The notes under the pieces were generated by a model. It made no database searches, was not told where the DNA came from, and worked only from the letters and a program-made list of their open reading frames with translations. From Sitta carolinensis (taxonomy: Eukaryota; Chordata; Aves; Passeriformes; Sittidae), in contig JAVUNC010000015.1 in the NCBI GenBank assembly GCA_032173965.1, positions 1 to 64,000 of the forward strand: a stretch of DNA of 64,000 bases, in the 5' to 3' direction. Made by a program: the position numbers and the translations under genes. Position 1 is the stretch's first letter. Each line of letters opens with the position of its first letter. Of this stretch, positions 42,901 through 54,800 are shown one piece after another.

Positions 42901-45900
42901 TAAACCCACAGATGATTCCCTTGCCCAATCCCTATGTGACTCCAAAGTCTCCCCAAAACCTTCCCGAGTCCCCCCAGTGACCCCCGACCCCTCCGCAGGA
43001 AGGCGAAGGCGCTGCTGGACGACATCGTGTCCCGGGGCAGGGGGGGCCCCCCGGGACCCTTCCCCGATGCCACCAACGGCCAGAACGGCACCGTGCAGGA
43101 GCTGATGATCCCGGCAGGAAAAGCGGGACTGGTCATCGGGAAGGGTGGGGAGACCATCAAACAGCTCCAGGTGCCCCCAAAAACCCGTCGGGGGAGAGTC
43201 GGGAGGGGTTTGGAGTCACTGAGGGGAATTTGGGGGTCTCTGATCATCCCCGTGGGATTGGGAAGAGGTGGGAAGAGCCTTAACAGCTCCAGGTACCTGT
43301 GAAGTGGGGTCCCTGGGTGATTTGGGGAGGGGGGGGTCAGTGCTGAGGGGTCCTGGTGCCCCCCAGGAACGGGCAGGGGTGAAGATGATCCTGATCCAAG
43401 ACGGTTCCCAAAACACCAACGTGGACAAACCCCTGCGGATCATTGGGGAGCCCTACAAGGTGCAGGTGAGAGGCGCCCCGACCCCGCCTGGGAACGACCC
43501 CGAGCTCCCCTGAAATAACCCCGGGCTGACCCCCCAAACCCCCCGTTCCCAGCAAGCCTGTGAGATGGTGCTGGACATCCTGCGGGAGCGCGACCAGGGC
43601 GGCTTCGGGGAGCGCTCGGACTACGGCGCCCGCCTGGGCGGGGGCATCGACGTGAGTGTGGCCCCAGAACCCCCCTGGTCACCCCAAAATCCTCTTGGTC
43701 ACCCCAGAACCGCCCTGGTCACCCCAGAACCGCCCTGGTCACCCCAGAACCCCCCTGGTCACCCCAAAATCCCTTTGGTCACCCCAAATCCGCCTGGTCA
43801 CCCGAACCCCTGTACCCGACTGCCCTGGTCACCCCAAACCTTGGTCACCGCAATCCCTTGGTCACCCCAGAACCGCCCTGGTCCCCCAGAACGCCCTGGT
43901 CACCCAGAACCCCTTGGTCACCCCAGAATCCCCCTGGTCACCCCAGAACCGCCCTGGTCACCCCAGAACTGCCCTGGTCACCCCAGAACCCCCTGGTCAC
44001 CCCAAACCCTGGTCACCCCAGAACTCGCCCTGGTCACCCCAGAACCCCCTGGTCACCCCAGAATCCCCTTGGTCACCCCAGAACCGCCCTGGTCACCCCA
44101 GAACCGCCCTGGTCACCCCAGAACCCCCTTGGTCACCCCAGAACCCCCTGGTCACCCAAACTGCCCTGTCACCCAGAACCCCCTGGTCACCCCAAATCCC
44201 TTGTCACCCAGAACCCCCTGGTCACCCCAGAACACCCTTGGTCACCCCAGAATCCCTTTGGTCACCCCAAAACGCCCTGGTCACCAAACCGCCTGTCACC
44301 CAAACTGCCCTGGTCACCACAGAACCCTTTGGTCCTTAATTCCCTTGGTCACCCAGACGCCTGGTACCAAATCTCTTGGTCACGCCAAAATCCAACCTTC
44401 ACCCAAAAAGATCATTTTCAAACTACGCCTGTGTTCACACATTTTTGTTTTTTTTTTTTGGGAAATTTCACGCAGAAATGCAAACCCAAGCACAAATTTC
44501 ACTCTGAAAAAAAAAAAAAAAAAAAAAAAACTCCCGTTTTTGGAATGGAATTTGTTGTTCTTCATTCTTAATCACACATGTTTATTCAGAGCAACACGAT
44601 TTTCCAAATTTTAAAGGTTTTTAGCTTTTGATCAGAAATCAACCTTTCCTTTTGAATTCTCAAAAAAATCCCCACGTTTTCCAATAAAAACCTTTGCTTT
44701 TCTGTAAAGAAAATCTCATTCTTCAACACTTAAAAAAAAAAAAAACAATTTCAAGGCAACAAATTCTCGATTTCACCCCTGAAACTCACATTGTTCTATC
44801 CAAACCCCTCCGTGTTTTTCACTCAAGAAAAAGCCCCCTAGCATTTCTGCACCCCTTTCTGCCGAGGGGGGTGGGGGTCAGACCCTCAGGTGCCCCCCAA
44901 CCTCCCCCAGGTGCCGGTGCCACGACACTCGGTCGGGGTCGTCATCGGCCGCAGCGGGGAGATGATCAAGAAGATCCAGAACGACGCCGGGGTGCGGATC
45001 CAGTTCAAGCAAGGTTTGGGGGAGCCCCTTCCCACTCTAAGAAAGACCCCCCCCTTTACTCATTGCCCTGGGGGCACGGGGACCCCGCCATGACCCCCCA
45101 CAAACCCCCACAGACGATGGGACGGGGCCGGAGAAAATCGCCCACATCATGGGACCCCCCGAGCGGTGCGAGCACGCGGCCAGGATCATCAACGACCTGC
45201 TGCAGAGCCTGCGGGTATTTGGGGAGGGGGCTTTGGGGGGTCGGGATCATCAACGAGCTGCTGCAGAGCCTGCGGGTATTTGGGGAGGGGGCTTGGGATC
45301 ATCAGCGAGCTGCTGCAGAGCCTGCGGGTATTTGGGGAGGGGGCTTGGGATCATCAGCGAGCTGCTGCAGAGCCTGCGGGTATTTGGGGAGGGGGCTTGG
45401 GATCATCAACGACCTGCTGCAGAGCCTGCGGGTATTTGGGGAGGGGGCTTGGGATCATCAACGACCTGCTGCAGAGCCTGCGGGTATTTGGGGAGGGGCT
45501 TGGGATCATCAGCGAGCTGCTGCAGAGCCTGCGGGTATTTGGGGAGGGGGCTTGGGATCATCAGCGAGCTGCTGCAGAGCCTGCGGGTATTTGGGGAGGG
45601 GGCTTGGGATCATCAACGAGCTGCTGCAGAGCCTGCGGGTATTTGGGGAGGGGGCTTGGGATCATCAGCGAGCTGCTGCAGAGCCTGCGGGTATTTGGGG
45701 AGGGGGCTTTGGGGGGTCGGGATCATCAACGAGCTGCTGCAGAGCCTGCGGGTATTTGGGGAGGGGCTTGGGATCATCAACGAGTTGCTGCAGAGCCTGC
45801 GGGTATTTGGGGAGGGGGCTTGGGATCATCAGCGAGCTGCTGCAGAGCCTGCGGGTATTTGGGGAGGGGGCTTTGGGGGTCGGGATCATCAGTAATTTCC

Positions 45901-48900
45901 TGCGGGTATTTGGGAGGGGGCTGCAGCTTGGGGGTGGGGGGTGACAGGAGCTGTTTTAGGGGAAGAGCAGGAGTGGGGGGCTTTATTTTGGGAAGAGTCA
46001 GGAGCTGTTCTGGGGAAGGGATGTTTTTTGGGGTGGCTCCCCACTCCTTTTGGGGGTTCTCTCCACCCCTGACACCCCCTCCCCACAGAGCGGACCCCCA
46101 GGACCCCCCGGGCCGGGGCTGCCGCCGGGGGGGCGCGGCCGGGGCCGGGGCCAGGGCAGTTGGGGTCCCCCGGGGGGGAGATGACCTTCTCCATCCCCAC
46201 CCACAAGTGCGGGCTCGTCATCGGCAGAGGTGAGGGGGGGGCGACCCCCGGGACCCCCCAAACCCCCCCCCCCAGTTCACCCACGGCTCCCAGAATCCCC
46301 ACAAACACCCCCAAAATCCCTCGCTGGGCTCCCCAAACATCTCCCTAGACGCCCCCTGCCCCCCTAATTCTACCCTGTAACTCTCCTGGACTGAGGAATT
46401 CGAAGCCCCCCCTCCACCAAGCCCCCATGAGACCCTCAGATCCCACCCCAAATGCATCCAGACCCCCCGACCCCCCCAAAAAAAGCCCTTTCTCCTTTCT
46501 GTAGGGGGGGCTCGTTGATGGGGGGAGGTTGGGGGTCCACACATTTGGGGTTTGGGGATTCCCAGGAAAGTTGGGGGTCCTGGGAAGAGTTTGGGGGGTC
46601 CTGGGAGGGTTTTGGGGTTCTCCAGGGAAGGTTTTGGGGGTCCCAGGGAGGGTTTGGGGGGGTCCCGGGGAGGACTGGGGGGTCCTGGGAGGGTTTTGGG
46701 GTTCTCCAGGGAAGGTTCTGGGGGTCCCAGGGAGGGTTTGGGGGGTCCCGGGGAGGACTGGGGGTCCTGGGAGGGTTTTGGGGTTCTCCAGGGAAGGTTT
46801 TGGGGGTCCCAGGGAGGGTTTGGGGGGGTCCCGGAGAGGACTGGGGGCTCCCGTGGGGGCTTGGGGAGTTTTGGGGATGCCCCCTCTGACCTCGGGGCGT
46901 TTTGGGGTGCAGGGGGGGAGAACGTCAAGGCCATCAACCAGCAGACGGGGGCGTTCGTGGAGATCTCGCGGCAGCTGCCCCCCAACGGGGACCCCAACTT
47001 CAAACTGTTCGTGATCCGCGGGACCCCTCAGCAGATCGACCACGCCAAGCAGCTCATCGAGGAGAAGATTGAGGTGGGGGCACCCCAAAACCCTTTCCAG
47101 GGGAGCCCCGAGCTGCCCCAGATCCCCGGCAGAGCTCTTTGGAGGCCGCGTGTCACCCTCTGGTGCTGCCCGAGCCCCCCGGAGCCCCCCCCCCGGGCTC
47201 CCCGAGACCTCCCCTGACCCCCATTTCCCCCCCCCAGGGCCCGCTGTGCCCCGTTGGCCCCGGTCCTGGCCCCGGGGGTCCCCCCGGCCCCGCCGGCCCC
47301 ATGGGCCCCTTCAACCCCGGACCCTTCAACCAGGGTCCCCCCGGAGCCCCCCCGCAGTGAGTACCGGCCCTTTTGGGGGGGAGTTCTCCGGGTCCCCCCC
47401 AAATCCCAGCCTCCTGACCCCCCTTTTCCACAGCCCGGGGGGGCCGCCCCCCCACCAGTACCCCCCCAGGGCTGGGGCAACACGTACCCGCAGTGGCAGC
47501 CGCCAGCCCCCCACGACCCCAGTGAGTACCGCGACCCCTCGGGACCTGGGGGGGGCCCTGCGCTTTGGGGGGGCCCCTCACGAGGGTTTGGGGGGACAAA
47601 GGGGGTCGGCACCAATCGTGCGTGGGATGTGACCCCTCCCTGGGGCGCTCGGGGATTTTTGAGGGGTGGTCGCCGTTGGGGGGGGGTGTCCCTCCCACAT
47701 ATGGGGGCTCCCCTGCGTCACGCTGGGATTTTTGGGGTGATTTTGGGGCCACGTCAGACCTCAAGCTGGGTTATGGTGGGGAGGGGGTGGGGGGGGTTCC
47801 CCGAGTTTGGGGCTCCTGCCCTGAACTTAGGGACACCCCGCACCCACATCACCCTGGACCTTTTGGGCTTTGGAGGGGGAGACCCCTCGGCTTGGGACCA
47901 CCCCGCGTCCATGGGGGGCAATCCCACATTTGGGATCCGGGAGCCCCCCCCGGCTGACACCGTGGTTTTGGGACCCCCCCCAGGCAAGGCGCCCGCCCCG
48001 GACCCCAACGCGGCTTGGGCCGCCTACTACTCGCACTACTACCAGCAGCCCCCCGGGCCCGTGCCGGCGCAGCCCCCGCCCGCCGCGCCCCCCGTGCAGG
48101 GGGAGCCCCCCCAGCCGCCCCCCACCGGACAGGCCGACTACACCAAGGCCTGGGAGGAGTACTACAAGAAACTAGGTGGGCACCCCGAATCCTGGGCGTG
48201 GGGAGCCTCCAAGACCCTGCCTGGGACCCCCCAAAATCCCTCTGGGGTCTCTGCCGTGCCTTTGGGGAGCACTGCGGGATGGCCCCCAGCCCCTCCCAGC
48301 ACCCACAAACCTCCCCCTGAGGACCCAAACCGTTCAGAGACCCTGACCCGCCCGCAGGGACCCCCCCAGACTGCCCCAAACGTGTCCCCGTGTCCCCTGT
48401 AACCCCACCAAGAGGCTGAAACGCCCCCCGTGCCCCCCCAGGCCAGCAGCCGCAGCAGCCGGGGGCCCCCCCGCAGCAGGATTACACCAAGGCCTGGGAG
48501 GAATACTACAAGAAACAAGGTACCCCCCCCCCAAAATCAGTCCCCGGGGGGCTCTGCAGGCACAGCCCCTGCCCTGAGCGCCCCCCGTCTGTCCCCGCAG
48601 CGGCCCAGGTGGCCTCGGGGGGTGGTCCCGGGCGCCCCCCGGCCCCCAGCCCGACTACAGCGCGGCCTGGGCCGAGTACTACCGGCAGCAAGCGGCGTAC
48701 TACGGGCAGACCCCCGGGGGGGCCGGGCCCGCGCCCCCCCCCGCGCAGCAGGGACAGCAGGTACGGCTGCCCCGAGACCCCCAGACCACCCCCGAGACCC
48801 CCAGACCACCCCCGAGACCCCCAGACCTCCCCCGAGACCCCCAGACCACCCCCGGGACCCCCAGACCTCCCCCGAGGACCCCCAGACCACCCCGCCCCGA

Positions 48901-49511
48901 GACCCCCAGACCACCCCCGAGGACCCCCCAGACCACCCCCGAGACCCCCAGACCACCCCCGAGACCCCAGACCACCCCGGGACCCCCAGACCCCCCCGAG
49001 ACCCCCAGACCACCCCCGAGACCCCCAGACCTCCCCCGAGACCCCCAGACCACCCCCGGACCCGCCCCCGACCCCCAGACCACCCCGGACCCCCAGACCC
49101 CCCCGAGACCCCCAGACCACCCCTGGACCCCCAGACCACCCCGGGACCCCCAGACCACCCCCGGACCCCCAGACCTCCCCCGAGACCCCCAGCCCTCCCC
49201 CGGCAGGCGTTGGTGCCGATAGAGGCGACTCCCCCCACACCTGGGGGACCCCCCTTGCCCAGACCCCCCCAAACCCAACCAGGAGGACCCCCCCAGGACT
49301 ACCAGACCCCACCCCGGGACCCCCAGCACCTCAGAACTGCCCCGGGGACCCCCAAACCTCATCGGGAACGCCCAAAACTCCGTGAAACCCCCGGGGCCAT
49401 CCTGCCCACGCCCAAGGACCCCCAAAACCCGCCAGGGACCCCCCAGAATCCCAGCCGGGGGGTTCTGGGGTCCCCCACACCCACCCTGCTTCCCCCCCGC
49501 AGGCTCAGTGA
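39860..49511 (+). CDS. KHSRP: KHSRP (KSRP/FUBP2), KH-domain RNA-binding protein
   Basis: Binds AU-rich mRNA elements and miRNA precursors; acts in decay, splicing and miRNA maturation, nuclear and cytoplasmic. Exons: 39860-40033, 41162-41270, 41401-41439, 41887-41926, 42265-42314, 42394-42465, 42584-42641, 42999-43170, 43367-43465, 43553-43651, 44911-45013, 45114-45214, 46089-46229, 46913-47073, 47238-47356, 47434-47521, 47984-48175, 48442-48519, 48601-48760 and 49503-49511. About 688 residues (human 711). It has a Gly/Pro-rich N-terminus, [14 protein letters not shown], four KH domains with GxxG loops ([28 protein letters not shown]) and C-terminal [11 protein letters not shown] repeats, ending QAQ. 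One base is missing at about 46166-46180, 47461-47467 and 48633-48640, all in C/G runs. Confidence 0.95.
43675..44400. repeat. KHSRP intron minisatellite, 19-20 bp
   Basis: About 37 copies of CTGGTCACCCCAGAACCCC with small length changes, starting 25 bases after the donor of exon 43553-43651. Copies decay toward the right end. Long Trp-Ser-Pro-Gln frames are artefacts. Confidence 0.95.
45187..45920. repeat. KHSRP: Tandem array of a KHSRP exon-end plus 5' splice site
   Basis: Thirteen good copies and one worn copy of a unit, mostly 52 bp, made of the last ~30 coding bases of exon 45114-45214 (ATCATCAACGACCTGCTGCA, then GAGCCTGCGG) joined to the first bases of its intron (GTATTTGGGGAGGGGGCTT). 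Each copy keeps the exon-donor junction CTGCGG/GTATTT. Donor GTs fall at 45215, 45276, 45328, 45380, 45432, 45484, 45535, 45587, 45639, 45691, 45752, 45803, 45855 and 45906. The first is the orthologous donor. Confidence 0.95.
46555..46870. repeat. ~110-bp G-rich repeats in KHSRP intron
   Basis: Three near-copies of a unit containing GGGTCCTGGGAGGGTTTTGG, GGTTCTCCAGGGAAGG and GGGTCCCAGGGAGGGTTTGG, immediately before the acceptor of exon 46913-47073. Confidence 0.85.
48772..49205. repeat. KHSRP last-intron minisatellite, 20 bp
   Basis: About 21 copies of GACCCCCAGACCACCCCCGA with internal deletions, in the final KHSRP intron. No gene in it. Confidence 0.95.
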
Positions 49512-50051
49512 CCCCAACGTGCCCCCCCGTCTGTGACCCCCCTTTTGTTTTGGGCGAGCGGCCGCGGCCGGACGGGACGAGCGGCCCCCCACGACCCCCC
49601 AAAACCCCCCTGGAGGGAGGTCTCCCCCTCCCCCACCCTCTTTCTCCCCCCAACCCCCCCCCAGCCCCCCCCGGAGCCGCTCGAACATTCCTGGGAGCCG
49701 TTGGGGACCCCCCAAACACCCCCGGGGGCCCGAAACCTTCCCCCCCCGGGACCCCCAACCTGGGGTACCCCGAAACACCCCCCCAACCCTCCTTCCCCCT
49801 TGTGGGGACCCCCAGACGCCCCCTGGGGAGCCCGAGACTCCCCCAAGGGCCCCCAGCTCTCCTTTGGGGACCCTCCCAAGGACCCCTGGGACCCCCCCGA
49901 GCCCCCAGGGGTCCCCAAGTCCCCCCCGGAGGTCCCCGAGTCCCCCGGCCGCCCCCCCCCGCCGTGTCCGTGTCGTTCCGGAGCATCTGGAAAACTCCGA
50001 CCACCGAAGGCTCAAAGTTTTTACTTTTTACCGCTTGTTTTTAACTTCACA

Positions 50052-50057
50052 AATAAA
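50052..50057 (+). terminator. KHSRP poly(A) signal
   Basis: AATAAA in TTCACAAATAAACGGAAC, 541 bases after the KHSRP stop and just upstream of the GTF2F1 CpG block. Confidence 0.8.
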
Positions 50058-50199
50058 CGGAACAAAAAAACCACTCGGGAGTTTGTGATGAAATGCTGGG
50101 GGGGGAAATAAGGAAAAGCCCCATCCGTTAAGGGTGGGGAATTGGAAGGGCTTGGGGTTAAAGAAGTGTCTCGGAAGGGACGCCGGGGTACCAGAGCGT

Positions 50200-50389
50200 G
50201 GCTCGGGGGTAAAGGCGGCGGCGTTCGGGGCTCCGAGCGCGCCGGGAAGCGAAACCCGCGGGCTTTGGGCGCCGCCGGGCCCGGGCGGCCGCGGTCACCA
50301 TGGCGACGGCATGGCCGCCCCGCTGCCGGGGCACTTCCGGTCACGTGGCGCCGCGTTTCCGCTTCCGGCCGGAGCGGCAGCCGCGGCCG
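50200..50389 (+). promoter_or_regulatory. GTF2F1: GTF2F1 promoter and noncoding exon 1
   Basis: CpG-dense segment with an RFX-type X-box GTCACCATGGCGAC at 50294-50307, an E-box CACGTG at 50342-50347 and ETS-like CTTCCGG words at 50333 and 50372. A splice donor CGGCCG/GTGAGG at 50390 ends a presumed 5' UTR exon. The next exon begins at 51825. Transcription start not defined. Confidence 0.55.
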
Positions 50390-50404
50390 GTGAGGGCGGA
50401 GGGG

Positions 50405-51700
50405 CCCGGGGCCGGAGGGGCGGTCTGGGGGTCCCTGTGCTGGTCCCGGGGGTCCCTGTGCTGGTCTGGGGGTCTCTGTGCTGCTCCCGGGGGTCCCTGT
50501 GCCGGTCTGGGGTCCCTGTGCCGGTCCGGGGGTCCCTGTGCCGGTCTGGGGGTCCCTGTGCTGGTCTGGGGGTCCCTGTGCCGGTCCCGGGGGTCCCTGT
50601 GCGGTCCGGGGGTCCCTGTGCCTGGTCGGGGGTCCCTGTGCTGCTCCGGGGGTCCCTGTGCTGGTCTGGGGGTCCCTGTGCAGGTCCGGGGGTCCCTGTG
50701 CGTCCGGGGGTCCCTGTGCTGCTCCTGGGGGTCCCTGTGCAGGTCCGGGGGTCCCTGTGCCGGTCTGGGGGTCCCTGTGCTGCTCCTGGGGGTCCCTGTG
50801 CTGCTCCTGGGGGTCCCTGTGCAGGTCCGGGGGTCCCTGTGCTGGTCCCGGGGGTCCCTCTGCTGCTCCCGGGGGTCCCTGTGCCGGTCTGGGGGTCCCT
50901 GTGCTGGTCTGGGGGTCCCTGTGCTGCTCCCGGGGGTCCCTGTGCTGGTCCCGGGGGTCCCTGTGCCGGTCTGGGGGTCCCTGTGCTGGTCTGGGGGTCC
51001 CTGTGCTGGTCCCGGGGGTCCCTGTGCAGGTCCGGGGGTACCTGTGCAGGTCCGGGGGTCCCTGTGCCGGTCTGGGGGTCCCTGTGCCGGTCCCGGGGGT
51101 CCCTGTGCAGGTCCGGGGGTCCCTGTGCCGGTCTGGGGGTCCCTGTGCTGGTCTGGGGGTCCCTGTGCCGGTCCCGGGGGTCCCTGTGCTGCTCCGGGGG
51201 TCCCTGTGCTGCTCCGGGGGGTCCCTGTGCCGGTCCGGGGGTCCCTGTGCTGGTCCCGGGGGTCCCTGTGCTGCTCCGGGGGTCCCTGTGCTGCTCCTGG
51301 GGGTCCCTGTGCTGGTCTGGGGGTCCCTGTGCTGGTCTGGGGGTCCCTGTGCTGCTCCCGGGGGTCCCTGTGCTGCTCCCGGGGGTCCCTGTGCTGGTCC
51401 CGGGGGTCCCTGTGCTGGTCTGGGGGTCCCTGTGCTGGTCCCGGGGGTCCCTGTGCTGGTCTGGGGGTCCCTGTGCTGGTCCCGGGGGTCCCTGTGCTGG
51501 TCTGGGGGTCCCTGTGCTGCTCCTGGGGGTCCCTGTGCTGGTCCGGGGGTCCCTGTGCTGGTCTGGGGGTCCCTGTGCCGGTCTGGGGGTCCCTGTGCCG
51601 GTCTGGGGGTCCCTGTGCTGCTCCTGGGGGTCCCTGTGCTGGTCCCGGGGGTCCCTGTGCTGGTCTGGGGGTCCCTGTGCTGCTCCTGGGGGTTCCTGGG
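50405..51700. repeat. GTF2F1 intron 1 minisatellite, 20-21 bp
   Basis: About 60 copies of GGGGGTCCCTGTGCTGGTCT with alternates GGTCCC, GCTCC and AGGTCC at the end. It fills nearly all of the first intron. Open frames of several hundred codons on both strands come only from the repeat. The regular G5 runs make the plus strand quadruplex-prone. Confidence 0.95.
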
Positions 51701-51870
51701 GGATTTGGGGGGGTCCTGCGCAGGGTCCCTGTGAGGGTTTGGAGGTCCCGGGGGTCCCAGTGAGGGGTCCCCGGGGCGTTCCCCACCTTTGGGGGTTCCC
51801 TGACCCCTCTCCCTTTGCCCCCAGGACGCCCCCAGCCCGATCTGCCGTGCGCCCCCCTCTCGGCCCCGGG

Positions 51871-54800
51871 ATGGCCGCGCTGGTGAGTGGGGGGCTCCCC
51901 AAAATCCTCCCCGGGACCCCCCTGGCGACCCCTTAACCTCCAGAAAACCTCATGGGGACCCTTCAGGGGTCCTTGGGCCTCCCTGAATGCCCTTGGGACC
52001 CCCAGGGGACCCCCCAAACCCCACCTTGTCCCGCAGGGCAGCAGCTCCCAGGTGGTCACCGAGTACGTGGTCAGGGTGCCCAAGTGAGTGGCGGCTTTGG
52101 GGTGTTTGGGGGGAGCTCGGGAGGGTTTGGGGGTGCCCAGGGGAAACCGGGGGGCTGGGGGAGATTTAGGGTGTTTGGGGGTGTCAGATTTGGGGGGGAT
52201 TCTCAGCTGGTTTGGGGGGGGGTCTCGGGTGTTGTTTTGAGCATCTCAGGGTGTGTGGGAATTCTGGGGTGTCAGGTTTGGGAGGTTTGAAGTGGTTTGG
52301 GACTCGCAGGGGAAGTTTGGGGGGGGCTCAGGGGTTGTTCTGGGGGTCTCTGGGATTGTCAGGGGGGATCTGAGGGGTCTTTTCGCTCTCCTCAGGAACA
52401 CCCCAAAACGCTACAACATCATGGCCTTCAACAGCGCCGACAGAGTGACCCTGAGCACCTGGGCACAGGTGAGGGGGGGATTGGGGTGGTCCCAGATCCA
52501 TCCCCCCACCCCTTCAGCCGGCAGGGTCTGGGTTGGGGAGGGTGAGATTTGGGGGGGTCTAGGGTTTGGGTCAGTCCCTGTCCAGGGGCGATTTGGGCTC
52601 CGTTGGGATCTCACAGGGGCTGGGGGGGGGCTGGACAAGAATTTGGGGGGGCCTGAGGGTGGATTTCGGGGGCTCAGGCTGGATGCCGGCCCGGGCAGGC
52701 GCGCATGGAGCGGGACATGAGCAACAAGCGGATCTACGCCGAGGAGGAGCTGCCCGAGTCCGGCGCCGGCAGCGAGTTCCACCGCAAGCTGCGCGAGGAG
52801 GCGAGGAGGAAGAAATACGGGATCGTGCTGCGGGAATTCCGGGCTGAGGACCAGCCCTGGCTGCTGCGGGTCAACGGGAAAAGCGGCAGGAAGTGAGAGA
52901 GAGGGGAGGTTTGGGAATGAAAGGCGGCAGGGATTCGGGCGGAGCTCAGGATGCCGATGGTTCTCGCAGGTTCCGGGGTGTGAAGAAGGGCGGGGTGACG
53001 GAGAACGCCTCCTACTACGTGTTCACCCAGTGCCCCGACGGCGCCTTCGAGGCTTTCCCGGTCCGCAACTGGTACAACTTCACACCCCTGGCCCGGCACC
53101 GCACCCTGACAGCCGAGGAGGCCGAGGAGGAGTGGGAGAGGTGACTCCCAAACCCACCCAAAAAGCCGTGCTGGAGACCTGAAATCCCCCCCAGGCACTC
53201 TAAATCCCCTCCAAGGTCCCCCACGTTCTCTCCCAGCTCTCCTTCTAGACCCTCCCCGAGCCCCCCCAGAGTCCAAGACCCTCCCAAATCCCCACAAATA
53301 TTCTCCCAGACACCCAAATCCCTTTGAAGACTCCCCAAGCCCCCTCCCTGGCCCCCTAAATCCACCCTCAGGCGCCCCCCAAATACGTTTCCACACACCC
53401 CAAATTCTTGTCGAGCCCCCCCCAGCCCCTGTGAGCCCCCCACAAATCCCGTACTGAGCCCCCTCAACTTCCCTCCCAGGAGGAACAAGGTGCTGAACCA
53501 CTTCAGCATCATGCAGCAGCGGCGCCTGCGGGACCAGGATGAGGAAGAAGAGGACAAGGACAATGGGAGGAAGGCCCCAGGCAAGGGTGGGGGGCTCCGG
53601 ATCCACGACCTGGAGGAGGACCTGGAGCTCAGCTCCGAGGAGAGCGAGGGCAGCGAGGCTGAGGGTGAGGGGAAATCTCAAAATCCCACAACATTCCTCC
53701 TCAGAGTGCCCCCAAATCCTCCTCACATCTCTCAGAAATCCCTCCGGATCCACCCAAAACACTCGTGTTCCAAGAAAAGGGAGGCCAAGGGTGAGGAGGG
53801 GAAGCCCCAAAATCTACCTAAAACCCCACCCAAATCTCTAAACCCCCTCCAAATCCTGCCAGAGGCACCCCTCAATGCCCCAAAGCCCCGGAATCCTCCC
53901 CAAATCCCCCAGTGAAAGCCCCCAAACGCCCGGAATTCCCAGGGGAGAAGGCAGCGAGGCCGAAGGCTGCCGGGGGGGCGCCCCAAGAAGAAGAGGAGGA
54001 AGGGCAGGAAGGGCTCTGAGGACGAAGCCCTGGAGGACAGCGACGACGGCGACTTCGAGGGCCAGGAGGTCGATTACATGTCTGACGGCTCCAGGTGGGC
54101 CTGGGGGGCATTTTGGGGGTCCTTGGAGGGGTTATGGGGGGGGGGGGGATTCTGGAGGAATTTTGGGAGTTCCTGGGAGGGTTTTAGGGACCACAGAGAG
54201 GGCTTGTGGCTCAAACGCCCTGGGGGGATTTTGGGGTCACAAGGGGGTTTAATGACACCAGGGGTGAGCTTGGGTGTCCTGTGATGCCCCCAGCCCTACT
54301 GCCTACTAGGAGCGTTCCCCCAAAACCTCCCTGGGACCCCAGAACCCCCCTGCAGGGACCCCCAAATCCCCCCAGGCCCCTGCTGACCTCTCCAATTGCC
54401 CCGCAGCAGCTCTGGTGAGGAGGAGACGGGCAAAGCCAAAGCACCCAAGGAGGAGGAGGAAGGCCCAAAAGGTGAGGTTGGGGAGGGGGTTGGGACCCCG
54501 CTCCTACTTCCTGAGGGGGGACTGGGGGGATTTTCGGGGTCCAAGATCCTGAGGATCCCTCCCCAACAAAGGCATTGACGAGGCGAGTGAGAGCAGCGAG
54601 GAGAGCGAGGAGGAGAAGGCAGAGGAGAAGGAGGAGGAAGAGGAGGGAAAAGCGACCCCCACCCCCCAGGAGAAGAAGAAAAAGAGGGGTAAGACCCCCC
54701 CCCTCAACAGGAATTGAGGGAAAACCCCCAGGAAAAGGGGTTTATGACATCATCCACCCCCAGAAAGCAGCGATGAGTCGCAGACGTCGGAGGAGAGCGA

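Noticed and set aside
50134..51936. Open frames of 400-600 codons on both strands over the GTF2F1 first intron
   Set aside because: Pure translation of the 20-21 bp repeat, open in several frames at once, which a real gene would not show.
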